A DNA stretch of 64,000 bases, taken from assembly GCA_030729925.1 (NCBI GenBank), contig JANQWK010000030.1, positions 51,839 through 115,838 on the forward strand. The letters are read 5' to 3'. This stretch comes from Saprospiraceae bacterium (GTDB taxonomy: Bacteria; Bacteroidota; Bacteroidia; Chitinophagales; Saprospiraceae). Position numbers and translations under genes: made by a program. The notes beneath the pieces are model-generated. The model was not told where the DNA came from. It did no database searches and worked only from the letters and a program-made list of their open reading frames with translations. Below, in pieces: positions 1 through 8,577 of this stretch. Position 1 is the first letter of the stretch. Every line of letters begins with the position of its first letter.

Positions 1-1037
1 ACGGCGATGCCCGAAGGACTGAGGTGTCTTATGCGGAAGGAGATATCAGTATCGAGGATATGATCGGCGATGAGGAGGTGGTGATTACCATTTCTCATTT
101 GGGTTACGTGAAGCGAACTCCCATGACCGAATATCGGACACAGAGCAGGGGAGGAAGGGGCTCCAGAGGAGCTAAAACACGTGATGAAGATTTCGTGGAA
201 CACATGTTTATTGCCAGTAACCATAACTATTTGCTCCTTTTTACCGAACAGGGCAAATGCCATTGGCTACGGGTGTATGAAATCCCCGAAGCCACCAAAA
301 CAAGCAGCGGCAGGGTTATCCAAAATATCCTGAATATTTCGCCTGAGGATAAAGTTAGGGCCTATATCATCATCAAAAACCTTACAGATACTGAATTTGT
401 CAATAATAACTTTATTGTTCTCGCTACGCGAAAAGGAGTGATCAAAAAGACATCTGTGGAGGCTTTTTCCAGACCGCGGTCAGGAGGGATCAATGCGATC
501 ACCATCAACGAGGGGGATCGGCTGCTGGAAGCCAGGTTAACGGACGGGAAGCAAGAAATACTCATGGCTGTAAATTCAGGTTTCGCCATCCGATTCCCGG
601 AATCAGCCGTGCGCCCTATGGGCAGGTCTGCCGCAGGAGTTAGGGGCGTTACCCTCCAAAACGAGGAGGATTTTGTGGTGGGTATGATTGCGGTGGATGC
701 CTCCAACGAGCATTCTTCCGTGTTGGTCGTTTCTGAAAACGGCAACGGCAAGCGTTCGCCGGTAGAGGATTACCGACTGACCAACAGGGGCGGCAAGGGT
801 GTAAAAACCATGCAGGTAACGGCAAAAACGGGGCAATTGATCGCAATCAAATCGGTTACGGACACAGACGATTTGATGATTACCACCCGGTCGGGCATTA
901 TGATCCGCATGGCAGTTAATGAATTGCGAGTGATGGGTCGAGCGACACAGGGGGTTAGGGTAATCAGACTGGATGAGGGAGATCAAATCTCGGATGTAGC
1001 TGTGGTCAAACAGCAGGACGAAAAAGATGAGGAATAA
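1..1037 (+). CDS. gyrA: DNA gyrase subunit A, C-terminal part (partial)
   Basis: The frame is open from base 3 to the TAA at 1035-1037 and gives about 344 residues; the 5' part of the gene lies outside the window. The protein is the six-bladed beta-pinwheel C-terminal domain of GyrA, which wraps DNA so that gyrase can introduce negative supercoils. The first residues (ARRTE, then a VVITISHLGYVKRTP stretch) and the following RGGRGSRG, a GyrA-box-like motif, are diagnostic. Repeated blade sequences of the form GxxKRxxxxxF/Y recur through the domain. A short acidic tail ends the protein. ParC is the main alternative, but its C-terminal domain lacks this box and is more divergent. An ATG or GTG inside the frame, such as the GTG at 24, is not the true start. 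Confidence 0.95.
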   Translation, partial: GDARRTEVSYAEGDISIEDMIGDEEVVITISHLGYVKRTPMTEYRTQSRGGRGSRGAKTRDEDFVEHMFIASNHNYLLLFTEQGKCHWLRVYEIPEATKTSSGRVIQNILNISPEDKVRAYIIIKNLTDTEFVNNNFIVLATRKGVIKKTSVEAFSRPRSGGINAITINEGDRLLEARLTDGKQEILMAVNSGFAIRFPESAVRPMGRSAAGVRGVTLQNEEDFVVGMIAVDASNEHSSVLVVSENGNGKRSPVEDYRLTNRGGKGVKTMQVTAKTGQLIAIKSVTDTDDLMITTRSGIMIRMAVNELRVMGRATQGVRVIRLDEGDQISDVAVVKQQDEKDEE

Positions 1038-1126
1038 TTGACAAAATTTTAACCTTTTGTAAGCTACATTTAAGTATAATTGTTCGTTTAAATTCAAATC
1101 CGCTAATTCTAAGAAAAATAAGTATC

Positions 1127-2464
1127 ATGAAAAAAATTTTGTTTGCAATCTTTTCTTTGTTGTTTGCTACTGGACTAACTTTTGGTCAGGACGCTAAAAA
1201 AGCTGAAAAGGATGCGGAAAAGGCACTGAGCGCTTTTAATCTGGATCAGGCTAAGTCTGAAAAATTGACCGAAGCAATTGAGGCCAGTGATATTGCAATC
1301 CAGGATGCAGAGATTGGCGCTTTGTCCAAAACCTGGATTACCCGTGGTCAAATCTACAATGCAGCTTTGGTTAGAAATGCAGTCATCAAGCAATTGGAGC
1401 CAGGCGCATCTTTTGAATTCAAAGGGTTGGCTACTGCTGCCGTGAAATCTGTTGAGGCCTTCAAAAAAGGTCTTTCTTTGGCTCAAAAAAAGTTTGAGAC
1501 CAAAGATGCGCTTACAGGTTTGGCAGAAGTTCAGCCTTATTTGACCAACAGTGGTGTTGGCGCCTTCGAGGAGCAGAACTTTGGTCTAGCCTATATGCAT
1601 TTCAAAACAGGTTTGGAGGTACACAATTTATTGATTGATAACGGAGCGGTTTCCAATGTTGCAACCGATGACGATTATGATTATCTGGTGTACTTGAGCG
1701 GTTTGGCTGCCATGAGCGCCAACATGATGGCTGAAGCTGAAGAGCACTACGGCGCGCTTTATGCTAAAAAATACGACAATGCAATCGTATATGAGGCGAT
1801 GTACAAGATTTATACTGAAAAAGAAGGGGTAGAAGCTGCTTACCGATTCCTACAAGAAGGTCGTGCTGCCTACCCGGATGATGTATCATTGTTGTTTGCT
1901 GAAATCAACCACTACCTGAAGATCGAGGCACTCGATAAGCTGATTGCCAATTTGCAGGAAGCGATCTCTAAAGAACCCGGCAACATTAGCTTGTACACGA
2001 CTACCGGTAGTGTTTTCGACAACCTTTACCAACGCACATACAAAGAAGAAGGAGGCGACCGCGTAAAGGGCGATGAGTATTTCAACCAGGCGCTCAGCTA
2101 CTACAACCAAGCGCTTGAAATTGATCCAACATACACAGATGCCATCTACAGCATCGGGGTATTGTACTACAACCATGCAGCTTTCCTTGCACAGGAATTG
2201 AATGTACTGGCTGATGATATGTCTAAAGAAGGTTTGAAAAAATACGACCAGAAAAAAGAAGAGTTGTTGGCGCAATTCGACAAAGCTTTGCCTTGGTTTG
2301 TGAAGGCAGAACAATCAGATCCTAATGACCTGAACGTTTTGATTGCACTAAAAGAGATTTACGCAAAAAAAGATGACCTGGAGTTGTCCACGGAGTTTAA
2401 AAACAGGTTGGAGACCGTTCAGGGTGGTGAAACCGTGACGTCTTACTTCAAGGGTAGAAATTAA
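1127..2464 (+). CDS. secreted tetratricopeptide-repeat protein
   Basis: 445 residues. The N-terminus is a signal peptide (MKK, hydrophobic core, cleavage near TFGQ), so the protein is exported to the periplasm or outer membrane side. The rest is alpha-helical and contains TPR-like repeats, clearest around residues 320-360 (YYNQALEIDPTYTDAIYSIG) and near the C-terminus (WFVKAEQSDPNDLNVLIALK). TPRs mediate protein-protein contacts; the partner is unknown. It starts 89 bases after gyrA and is followed by a strong hairpin terminator, so it is either monocistronic or read through from gyrA. Similar TPR proteins are common in Bacteroidota, but I cannot give a specific function. Confidence 0.85.
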   Translation: MKKILFAIFSLLFATGLTFGQDAKKAEKDAEKALSAFNLDQAKSEKLTEAIEASDIAIQDAEIGALSKTWITRGQIYNAALVRNAVIKQLEPGASFEFKGLATAAVKSVEAFKKGLSLAQKKFETKDALTGLAEVQPYLTNSGVGAFEEQNFGLAYMHFKTGLEVHNLLIDNGAVSNVATDDDYDYLVYLSGLAAMSANMMAEAEEHYGALYAKKYDNAIVYEAMYKIYTEKEGVEAAYRFLQEGRAAYPDDVSLLFAEINHYLKIEALDKLIANLQEAISKEPGNISLYTTTGSVFDNLYQRTYKEEGGDRVKGDEYFNQALSYYNQALEIDPTYTDAIYSIGVLYYNHAAFLAQELNVLADDMSKEGLKKYDQKKEELLAQFDKALPWFVKAEQSDPNDLNVLIALKEIYAKKDDLELSTEFKNRLETVQGGETVTSYFKGRN

Positions 2465-2493
2465 CCAAAGCATTACCGGTTTTTTATCCGGAA

Positions 2494-2526
2494 GCCGCAA
2501 CTATAGGATTAGTTGCGGCTTTTTTT
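2494..2526 (+). terminator. Rho-independent terminator after the TPR gene
   Basis: A perfect 10-bp stem (GCCGCAACTA / TAGTTGCGGC, 2494-2503 and 2510-2519) closes a 6-base loop and is followed by seven T. It lies 29 bases past the stop codon of the TPR gene. Its 3' arm also carries the TTG of the next gene's putative -33 element. Confidence 0.9.
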
Positions 2527-2544
2527 ATTTATGTGTTATTTTTG
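2513..2544 (+). promoter_or_regulatory. Bacteroidota-type promoter for the hydroxyacyl-CoA dehydrogenase operon
   Basis: TTG at 2513-2515, a 21-base spacer, then TATTTTTG at 2537-2544, an exact match to the TAnnTTTG -7 consensus of the Bacteroidota primary sigma factor. It lies 30 bases before the ATG at 2575. The -33 element sits inside the upstream terminator stem. Confidence 0.5.
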
Positions 2545-2574
2545 TGAGCCAAGTTTAACCAAAAAACTAACTAC

Positions 2575-3465
2575 ATGAAAAACATTGCTGTTATAGGAGC
2601 AGGTACCATGGGAAATGGAATTGCCCATGTTTTTGCCATGCGTGGCTATATGGTCAATCTGATAGATGTTTCGCCACAAGCGCTGGAAAGGGGAGTGGCT
2701 ACTATTCGAAAAAATCTCGAGCGGATGCTGACTAAAGGATTGATCGAGGGGGCTGCGGTAGAACAAACTTTGGCCCATCTCCAAACCGGAACGAGTATAG
2801 CGGCGGGGGTAGTCAATGCTGACCTTGTTGTAGAGGCGGCTACCGAAAATCAGGGCTTAAAGTTGGATCTGTTCCGACAGATAGACGACGCGGCTCCTGA
2901 AAATGCTATTCTGGCCACAAATACTTCTTCGATTTCCATCACCGCTATTGCAGCTGTGACCAGACGACCCAGCCAGGTGATTGGGATGCATTTTATGAAT
3001 CCGGTACCCGTGATGAAACTGGTAGAAGTCATCCGCGGATACCAAACGAGCAATGAGGTCACGCAAACCATCATGGATCTCGCGGAAAATTTGGGAAAAA
3101 TTCCGGTAGAAGTCAATGATTACCCGGGGTTTGTAGCCAATCGCATCCTGATGCCCATGATCAACGAAGCAATTTTCACCCTTTATGAAGGCGTGGCGGG
3201 TGTTTCTGAAATTGATACGGTCATGAAATTGGGAATGGCGCATCCTATGGGGCCACTGCAATTGGCCGATTTTATAGGGTTGGATGTGTGTCATTCTATT
3301 CTTAAGGTGCTCCATGAGGGCTTCGGCCAACCCAAATATGCCCCTTGTCCGCTATTGGTCAACATGGTGACTGCCGGAAAATTAGGCGTGAAAACAGGCG
3401 AAGGATTTTATACTTATTCAGGAAGCACCAAAGAGCTGTTTGTTGCCCAGCGTTTTCTTAACTAA
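2575..3465 (+). CDS. 3-hydroxybutyryl-CoA / 3-hydroxyacyl-CoA dehydrogenase
   Basis: 296 residues, the usual length of the short single-function enzyme. It oxidises (S)-3-hydroxyacyl-CoA to 3-ketoacyl-CoA with NAD+ in beta-oxidation or butanoate metabolism, in the cytoplasm. The N-terminal Rossmann fold has GAGTMGNGIA at residues 7-16. NTSSISI and MHFMNPVPVMKLVE (catalytic His in HFMNP) follow around residues 122-150. The C-terminal dimerisation domain has GFVANRILMPMINEA and GMAHPMGPLQLADFIGLD. It is the first gene of a three-gene operon with the DUF1684 lipoprotein (12-base gap) and the amine oxidase. Hbd and PaaH are equally plausible names. Confidence 0.93.
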   Translation: MKNIAVIGAGTMGNGIAHVFAMRGYMVNLIDVSPQALERGVATIRKNLERMLTKGLIEGAAVEQTLAHLQTGTSIAAGVVNADLVVEAATENQGLKLDLFRQIDDAAPENAILATNTSSISITAIAAVTRRPSQVIGMHFMNPVPVMKLVEVIRGYQTSNEVTQTIMDLAENLGKIPVEVNDYPGFVANRILMPMINEAIFTLYEGVAGVSEIDTVMKLGMAHPMGPLQLADFIGLDVCHSILKVLHEGFGQPKYAPCPLLVNMVTAGKLGVKTGEGFYTYSGSTKELFVAQRFLN

Positions 3466-3477
3466 AAAATTGGAACT

Positions 3478-4380
3478 ATGAAGCCTGCCATCCTTCTGGT
3501 ATTCCTGATGCTTGGATTGTTACATTGCAACCGCCATGAGTCTTCAAACGAATATGTGCATGCGATCAAACGATGGCAGGAGAAACGCAATCAAGAGTTG
3601 CGTGATACTACCGGATGGTTGGCCCTGGAAGGCTTGTACTGGCTTAAGGAGGGCCGACATCCTTTTGGTTCCTCCTCCGACCAAACCTACGTTTTTCCGA
3701 AGGATTTCCCAGCTTATGCCGGTTTCTTTGAACTGAATGCCTCTGGTGAAATGACAATATCCCTAAAGGATCCAAGCTTTGAAGTGATGGTCAATGAACA
3801 ACTCATTACCACAACGACCCGACTTGAGCCGGATTATCCCGGACCGCCAACTCTGATGAGGCACTATAAATGGTTGTTTTATCCCATTTCGAGATCCGAG
3901 GGAAAGGCAATCCGGCTGATCAATACCCAAAGTCAAAAACTAAAACAGTTCAGCGGGATGGAATTTTTCCCCATTGACCCTGATTGGAAAATTCCAGCTC
4001 GCTTTGAAGCCTTTGATACCCTCAAAACCCTTGCCGTGCCTACTGTATTGGGCAGCATGCGAGCGGAACCCTGGCCGGGAAACCTGGTGTTTTCCTACCA
4101 GGGAACTACCTACAAACTTGCCCCTACTTCTAATCCCGCTGATAAAGAATGGTTTATTGTTTTTTCAGACCAATCCAATGGCAATACAACCTATGGCGGA
4201 GGGCGTTTTTTGTATGTACAACAACCAGATTCCAGTGGCAACACTATTTTAGACTTTAACCAGGCATATAGTCCTCCCTGCTTATTTTCTATTCACGCCA
4301 CCTGCCCGCTTCCCCCGGCAGTGAATCGCTTGCCCTTTGAAATTCCTGCCGGAGAAAAAGCAGATCTCGAAAATCATTAA
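3478..4380 (+). CDS. DUF1684 domain lipoprotein
   Basis: 300 residues. A short signal peptide ends in the lipobox LLHC, so the protein is probably lipid-anchored. The body is DUF1684: the N-terminal WLALEGLYWLKEGRHPFGSS segment, a middle part with KWLFYPIS, and the C-terminal DFNQAYSPPCLFSIHATCPLPP segment with two closely spaced Cys, all typical of the family. No enzymatic activity is established for the family. It lies between the hydroxyacyl-CoA dehydrogenase (12 bases) and the amine oxidase (13 bases) and is surely co-transcribed with them. Confidence 0.88.
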   Translation: MKPAILLVFLMLGLLHCNRHESSNEYVHAIKRWQEKRNQELRDTTGWLALEGLYWLKEGRHPFGSSSDQTYVFPKDFPAYAGFFELNASGEMTISLKDPSFEVMVNEQLITTTTRLEPDYPGPPTLMRHYKWLFYPISRSEGKAIRLINTQSQKLKQFSGMEFFPIDPDWKIPARFEAFDTLKTLAVPTVLGSMRAEPWPGNLVFSYQGTTYKLAPTSNPADKEWFIVFSDQSNGNTTYGGGRFLYVQQPDSSGNTILDFNQAYSPPCLFSIHATCPLPPAVNRLPFEIPAGEKADLENH

Positions 4381-4393
4381 AAATCAGATATTT

Positions 4394-5440
4394 ATGCAAC
4401 CCATTATAGTTGGTGCCGGATTAACCGGCTTAACACTGGCTTGGTATTGGAAACAAATAGGAGTCCGTGCACTGGTTATTGAGGCAAGGGAAAGGGTAGG
4501 GGGGCGTATCCATACCGTAAGGCAGCCGGGACAAGCTGCTGGTGTGGAAATGGGAGCTACCTGGCTTGGCTTGAAACATACCGCCTTAACAGCGCTGCTG
4601 CAGTCGTTGAACCTTTCGATCGTGGAGCAATTTCTCGGCGATACTGCCATCTACGAACCCATTTCAACCAGCCCACCACAATTGGTTCAGCTACCCCACA
4701 ATTCTGAACCCAGTTATCGCATTGCAGGCGGAACCGACACCCTCATCAAGGCCCTGGTTGAGCACCTGGAACCTGAGCAAATTGTTTTAGGTCAGCCCGT
4801 GCGGCAAATAATCCTGGAAAACGATCAAATTCTTGTGCAAACAAATGAAAACCAATATATTGGAAACATGGTTGTCTGTACAATACCACCTAATTTATGG
4901 CTCCGGAATATCGCATTTAGTCCGAAATTGCCTTTGCCGCTGGAGGAAATAGCCGCTCAGACGCATACCTGGATGGGGGAATCCATCAAAGTCGGTTTGA
5001 CTTACCAGCAGCCCTTTTGGAAAAAACCGCATGCAGGAGCTACTGTTTTCAGCAATGTAGGACCTATATCGGAATTATATGACCATAGTGCCCCGGAGCA
5101 TCGTTTTTTTGCCCTAAAGGGGTTTCTCAACGGTGCCTATCAAATCGCTACGCAGCAGGAAAGAAAGGACATTGCACTTCAACAACTGCGCAAATACTAC
5201 GGGAAACAGGTCGAAATGTTTGACGAATACCTGGATACCGTTTGGGCAGCAGAACCGTTTACTTACGCAGCTTACCAGCATCCCGTGCTACCGCATCAAA
5301 ACAACGGCAACCCCATATTCCGTCAACCGTATTGGAATGGAAAACTCTTTTTTGGAGGATCCGAAACAGCTGATCTTTTTCCGGGATATATGGACGGTGC
5401 TGTTAGGTCAGCAAAATTTTTATTTGATCTAATTCGCTGA
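4394..5440 (+). CDS. FAD-dependent flavin monoamine oxidase family protein
   Basis: 348 residues from the ATG at 4394. A longer reading from 4337 would overlap the DUF1684 gene and put residues ahead of the FAD-binding strand, so I reject it. The N-terminal beta-alpha-beta fold IIVGAGLTGLTLAWYW and the following ERVGGRIHT bind FAD. The C-terminal GGSETADLFPGYMDGAVRSA matches the conserved FAD-contacting end of the amine oxidase family (PF01593). The substrate is unknown; amines or other reduced compounds are possible. The frame has no signal peptide, so it is probably cytoplasmic. It is the last gene of the operon and converges on the acyltransferase gene. Confidence 0.87.
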   Translation: MQPIIVGAGLTGLTLAWYWKQIGVRALVIEARERVGGRIHTVRQPGQAAGVEMGATWLGLKHTALTALLQSLNLSIVEQFLGDTAIYEPISTSPPQLVQLPHNSEPSYRIAGGTDTLIKALVEHLEPEQIVLGQPVRQIILENDQILVQTNENQYIGNMVVCTIPPNLWLRNIAFSPKLPLPLEEIAAQTHTWMGESIKVGLTYQQPFWKKPHAGATVFSNVGPISELYDHSAPEHRFFALKGFLNGAYQIATQQERKDIALQQLRKYYGKQVEMFDEYLDTVWAAEPFTYAAYQHPVLPHQNNGNPIFRQPYWNGKLFFGGSETADLFPGYMDGAVRSAKFLFDLIR

Positions 5441-5501
5441 TTATAAGGGCTTTTAAGGTAAAATACTGTTTATCCCATAATTTATATTATGTTAAATAGC
5501 A

Positions 5502-6386
5502 TTATCCATTTACGAGCTGCATATCTTCCGGACGCTGGCGTTTCCATCGTTTATGCGTCCAAAGCCAGTATTCCGGCTGTTGAAGGATGTCTTTTTCGAG
5601 GATTTGGGTATGTCGGAGGGTAATTTCGCCGTAGGCGCTTTCCTGAGGGTTCTCGGTAATCAGTTCGAACCACATCTCATATTTTCCTCGGGAAATTTTC
5701 CGAATATGTCCAAAAACGACAACGTGGTTGTATTCTTTGGCGATTTTTTCGGTACCGAACATAACGGCGGTTTCCCGTCCCAAAAAAGTAGTCCAAAATG
5801 CCTTCCTGGCGTCATGAGGCGATTGGTCGGTTCCCATCAACAAGGCGAAAGGCCCACCTTCCCCGCTGGACAGGAAGGATTTGGTGTCCTGCTTAGGAAC
5901 CAGTATCATGCCGTATTTTCCCCGAGAAGCTTTGATTTTTTGTTCGAAGAACTTGTTTTTCAGGGGGTGATAAATCCCGGCAGGAATTCCATCTATTTGT
6001 AAGCCCAGACTCAGTGCTGCAAATTCCCAGTTGTTGTAATGGCCGGCTGTAATGATGATGTCCCTCCCCTGCCGGGTGTACGCATCGAGTAATTCCCGGT
6101 TGACCACCCTGCATCCGGCTATTGCCTCCTCGGCACTCATGCTAAACATTTTGAGGCTTTCAGCAATCAGATCAAAAAAATGGCGATAAAATTTGTCCAT
6201 GATCTGGCGGAGTTCTTTTTCCTCCCTATCGGGAAAAGACTTGATCAGGTTATCCCAAACCACTTTTTTCCTGTACCCTACCCATTTGTACAAGATCCAG
6301 TATAAAACATTGGAGACTCCATATAGCCAGGGCATAGGTAGCCTGGAAAGCGGCAAAATAATGAGATAATACAACAGCTGTGCCAT
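5502..6386 (-). CDS. lysophospholipid / lipid A acyltransferase (LpxL/HtrB family)
   Basis: 294 residues from the ATG at 6384-6386. A longer in-frame start at 6428 lies inside the pdhB terminator hairpin and is unlikely. The family transfers acyl chains to the lipid A precursor or other acylated acceptors at the inner membrane. An N-terminal hydrophobic segment (LLYYLIILPLSRLP) precedes the catalytic HX4E motif GHYNNWE, and GTDQSPHDARKAFWTTFLG carries the second family block. A basic C-terminus (HKRWKRQRPEDM) is typical. It follows pdhB on the same strand, separated by a terminator. Confidence 0.9.
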   Translation of the reverse strand: MAQLLYYLIILPLSRLPMPWLYGVSNVLYWILYKWVGYRKKVVWDNLIKSFPDREEKELRQIMDKFYRHFFDLIAESLKMFSMSAEEAIAGCRVVNRELLDAYTRQGRDIIITAGHYNNWEFAALSLGLQIDGIPAGIYHPLKNKFFEQKIKASRGKYGMILVPKQDTKSFLSSGEGGPFALLMGTDQSPHDARKAFWTTFLGRETAVMFGTEKIAKEYNHVVVFGHIRKISRGKYEMWFELITENPQESAYGEITLRHTQILEKDILQQPEYWLWTHKRWKRQRPEDMQLVNG

Positions 6387-6410
6387 GCAGAGCATATTTT
6401 GGTCGCTGAA

Positions 6411-6444
6411 TAGAAAAAGCCAGCCCATAGTGAGACTGGCTTTT
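6411..6444 (-). terminator. Rho-independent terminator after pdhB
   Basis: On the minus strand AAAAGCCAG and CTGGCTTTT form a 9-bp stem around a 12-base loop, followed by a T run ending near 6414. It lies 36 bases past the pdhB stop. Its position argues that the acyltransferase starts downstream, at 6386. Confidence 0.75.
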
Positions 6445-6479
6445 CTACAATTAACTAATATCCTTAATCTTTACAGCCA

Positions 6480-7466
6480 TTAGGCTTTCATGTATCGCAC
6501 TTCCTTTACAGCCTTCACAATGCGTGCTGCATCAGGCATATAAGCATCTACCAAAGTTGACGCATAAGGCAAAGAAGTATCTGCTGCATTGACGCGAGTT
6601 ACAGGCGCATCCAGATAATCAAATGCATACTTCTGCACCACATAAGCAATTTCAGAAGAAACACCAGCAAATGGCCAAGATTCGTCAATTACCACAATGC
6701 GATTGGTTTTTTTGACCGAATTGACAATCGTCTGATGATCCAAAGGCCGAATTGTACGCAAATCAATTACCTCGGCAGAAATTCCCTCTTTCGCCAGTTC
6801 ATCTGCGGCCTCTAATGCCGGGAAAATCATTTTATTAAAGGTAACAAGCGTCACATCCGTTCCTTCACGTCTTACCGCTGCCTTTCCGATTGGAACCAGG
6901 TACTCCCCTTCCGGCACTTCGTCCTGATAGCCATACAGGAGTTCCGATTCCATCACACAAACAGGGTTTTCATCCCGAATGGCAGACTTCAACAAGCCTT
7001 TTGCATCCGCAGGATGAACGCAGGAAATCACTTTCAGACCTGGCACATTTGCCATCCAGCTCTCGAAAGTCTGAGAATGCTGTTGAGCAAGTTGACCCGC
7101 TGCTCCTGAAGGCCCTCTGAAAACGATCGGACAGGAGAAATTACCGGCAGACTGCGAAAGAGTTTTGGCTGCATTGTTAACGATCTGGTCGAAAGCCAAA
7201 ATCGCAAAATTCCAGGTCATAAATTCGACAATGGGACGTAATCCATTCATGGCAGCCCCTACCCCGATACCCGTAAATCCTAGTTCCGCAATCGGCGTAT
7301 CAATCACCCTTTTGGGGCCAAATTCATCTAACATTCCCTTACTGACCTTGTATGCTCCGTTATAGGCTGCCACTTCTTCACCCATCAGAAACACGGTTTC
7401 GTCTCTTCTCATTTCTTCGACCATCGCCTCTCTGAGGGCATCGCGCAAAGCTAATTTTCTGGACAT
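6480..7466 (-). CDS. pdhB: pyruvate dehydrogenase complex E1 component, beta subunit
   Basis: 328 residues, the normal length for a separate E1-beta subunit. With E1-alpha it forms the thiamine-diphosphate enzyme that decarboxylates pyruvate and acetylates the E2 lipoyl domain. The sequence follows the family throughout: an N-terminal LRDALREAMVEEM, GEEVAAYNGAYKVSKG, IDTPIAELGFTGIGVGAA, the FRGPSGAAGQLAQQHSQ loop, and the C-terminal transketolase domain with EVIDLRTIRPLD. The E1-alpha gene is not adjacent. The branched-chain 2-oxoacid dehydrogenase beta subunit is a close relative, but the FRGPSGAAG and YKVSKGM features favour PDH. Confidence 0.92.
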   Translation of the reverse strand: MSRKLALRDALREAMVEEMRRDETVFLMGEEVAAYNGAYKVSKGMLDEFGPKRVIDTPIAELGFTGIGVGAAMNGLRPIVEFMTWNFAILAFDQIVNNAAKTLSQSAGNFSCPIVFRGPSGAAGQLAQQHSQTFESWMANVPGLKVISCVHPADAKGLLKSAIRDENPVCVMESELLYGYQDEVPEGEYLVPIGKAAVRREGTDVTLVTFNKMIFPALEAADELAKEGISAEVIDLRTIRPLDHQTIVNSVKKTNRIVVIDESWPFAGVSSEIAYVVQKYAFDYLDAPVTRVNAADTSLPYASTLVDAYMPDAARIVKAVKEVRYMKA

Positions 7467-7645
7467 GTCGGTATTGAGTTTGGTTTAATTATCTTCAAAT
7501 CTGAGCGTAAAAATAGCAAAGAGATTGTATTTAACGAGTGTTGCGTTTTTTTTCTTGGCAAATAAGTTACATGACTAAAACAATCGCCTCTCCCAAGGGT
7601 TCGTAGTAAATGACCACTGAAACGCCAACTTGCCGAATTAATTTG

Positions 7646-7653
7646 TAATTTTG
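7646..7653 (+). promoter_or_regulatory. putative -7 box upstream of the 51-residue lipoprotein
   Basis: TAATTTTG matches TAnnTTTG exactly and lies 58 bases before the ATG at 7712. No good -33 TTG is found at 19-21 bases upstream, so the call is weak. Confidence 0.3.
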
Positions 7654-7711
7654 CTCAGCTAAAAAAACAATTCGGAGCGTTCAAACCGCGTTATCAAAAA
7701 AAATAATAACC

Positions 7712-7867
7712 ATGCTCAAGAAAAGATCCCGGGGTTGGATCCCTGCCCTTTTGTCCTTGCTTGTTTTGCTTTTTGGTACTTCCTGTAACAGGGGATATGG
7801 ATGCCCTACTAATTTTTCGATGTCGGACCTTTTTGCCATTTTTCAGCAAATAAGTCAGTTGTTTTAG
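7712..7867 (+). CDS. small lipoprotein (51 residues), conserved-looking
   Basis: ATG at 7712 to TAG at 7865-7867. It has a complete lipoprotein signal: basic N-terminus (MLKKRSRG), hydrophobic core (PALLSLLVLLFG) and lipobox GTSC, with Cys25 as the predicted lipid-modified residue. The mature part is only 27 residues: it begins CNRGYGCPTNFSM and is followed by a short amphipathic end (FAIFQQISQLF). From memory, small lipoproteins with a YGCP(T/N)NF segment recur in Bacteroidota, and that resemblance is my main support. It sits 29 bases before mnmD on the same strand and may be co-transcribed. The function is unknown. It falls below usual gene-length cut-offs and is easily missed. Confidence 0.7.
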   Translation: MLKKRSRGWIPALLSLLVLLFGTSCNRGYGCPTNFSMSDLFAIFQQISQLF

Positions 7868-7896
7868 TTTACCGCCCCCGCTCATAAATCAGGTCT

Positions 7897-8577
7897 GTGG
7901 AAGGAGATATCCGCACTATCATTGAAACCAGCGACGGATCGCATACGATACTGTCCGATAGGTTTCAAGTCAGTTATCACTCCAAGTACGGAGCTATTCA
8001 GGAAAGCAACCACGTTTTTCTTGCCAACGGCCTACATCCCGTAGCCATTAAGCAACACCACATTTCCATTCTTGAGATGGGCTTTGGTACAGGCCTGAAC
8101 GCCCTGCTGAGTTTTCGGGAAGCCTGGCTAAATCATTGGACGGTCGTGTATCATGCGGTAGAGGCTTATCCGATTTCTCTGGAGCAGGCGCAGCAACTCA
8201 ACTATCATGAGTGGCTGAATGACTTGGATGATCCAGCGCTGTTGGTTCATTTCCACCAGCAAGATTGGGATACCGATGTTACGTATAACGACATTTTTAC
8301 GTTGAAGAAAATTGCTTCCAAGTTCGAATCGCTTCAGCTGCCGAAAGAAAGTTATGACCTCGTATATTACGACGCCTTTGCGCCCAGCGCCCAGCCCGAA
8401 TTGTGGGAGGCTAATGTGTTGAAAATCATGTACGAGGCGCTAAAACAAGGAGGAATGTTGGTAACATACTGTGCCAAAGGCTCGGTAAAACGCACGCTAA
8501 AGTCACTCGGCTTTTTGATTGAGGAATTGCCCGGCCCACCGGGAAAACGGGAAATGACCCGGGCAATTAAGCCTTAA
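7897..8577 (+). CDS. mnmD: tRNA (5-methylaminomethyl-2-thiouridine)(34)-methyltransferase MnmD
   Basis: 226 residues. The start is GTG at 7897; no ATG lies near, and the reading begins just before the family's SDGSHTILSD block. MnmD uses S-adenosylmethionine to complete the mnm5 modification of U34 in tRNAs. The SAM site is ILEMGFGTGLNALLSF (about residues 58-73), and DLVYYDAFAPSAQPELW is the second signature of the DUF752/MnmC2-type fold. The FAD-dependent MnmC1 domain is absent, as expected for stand-alone MnmD. The gene abuts the convergent AP2/HNH-like gene, with adjacent stop codons at 8577 and 8578. Confidence 0.9.
   Translation: MEGDIRTIIETSDGSHTILSDRFQVSYHSKYGAIQESNHVFLANGLHPVAIKQHHISILEMGFGTGLNALLSFREAWLNHWTVVYHAVEAYPISLEQAQQLNYHEWLNDLDDPALLVHFHQQDWDTDVTYNDIFTLKKIASKFESLQLPKESYDLVYYDAFAPSAQPELWEANVLKIMYEALKQGGMLVTYCAKGSVKRTLKSLGFLIEELPGPPGKREMTRAIKP

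Noticed and set aside
2471..2493. Second hairpin (ACCGG/CCGG) just before the TPR terminator.
   Set aside because: The stem is only four to five bases; the strong 10-bp stem that follows explains termination.
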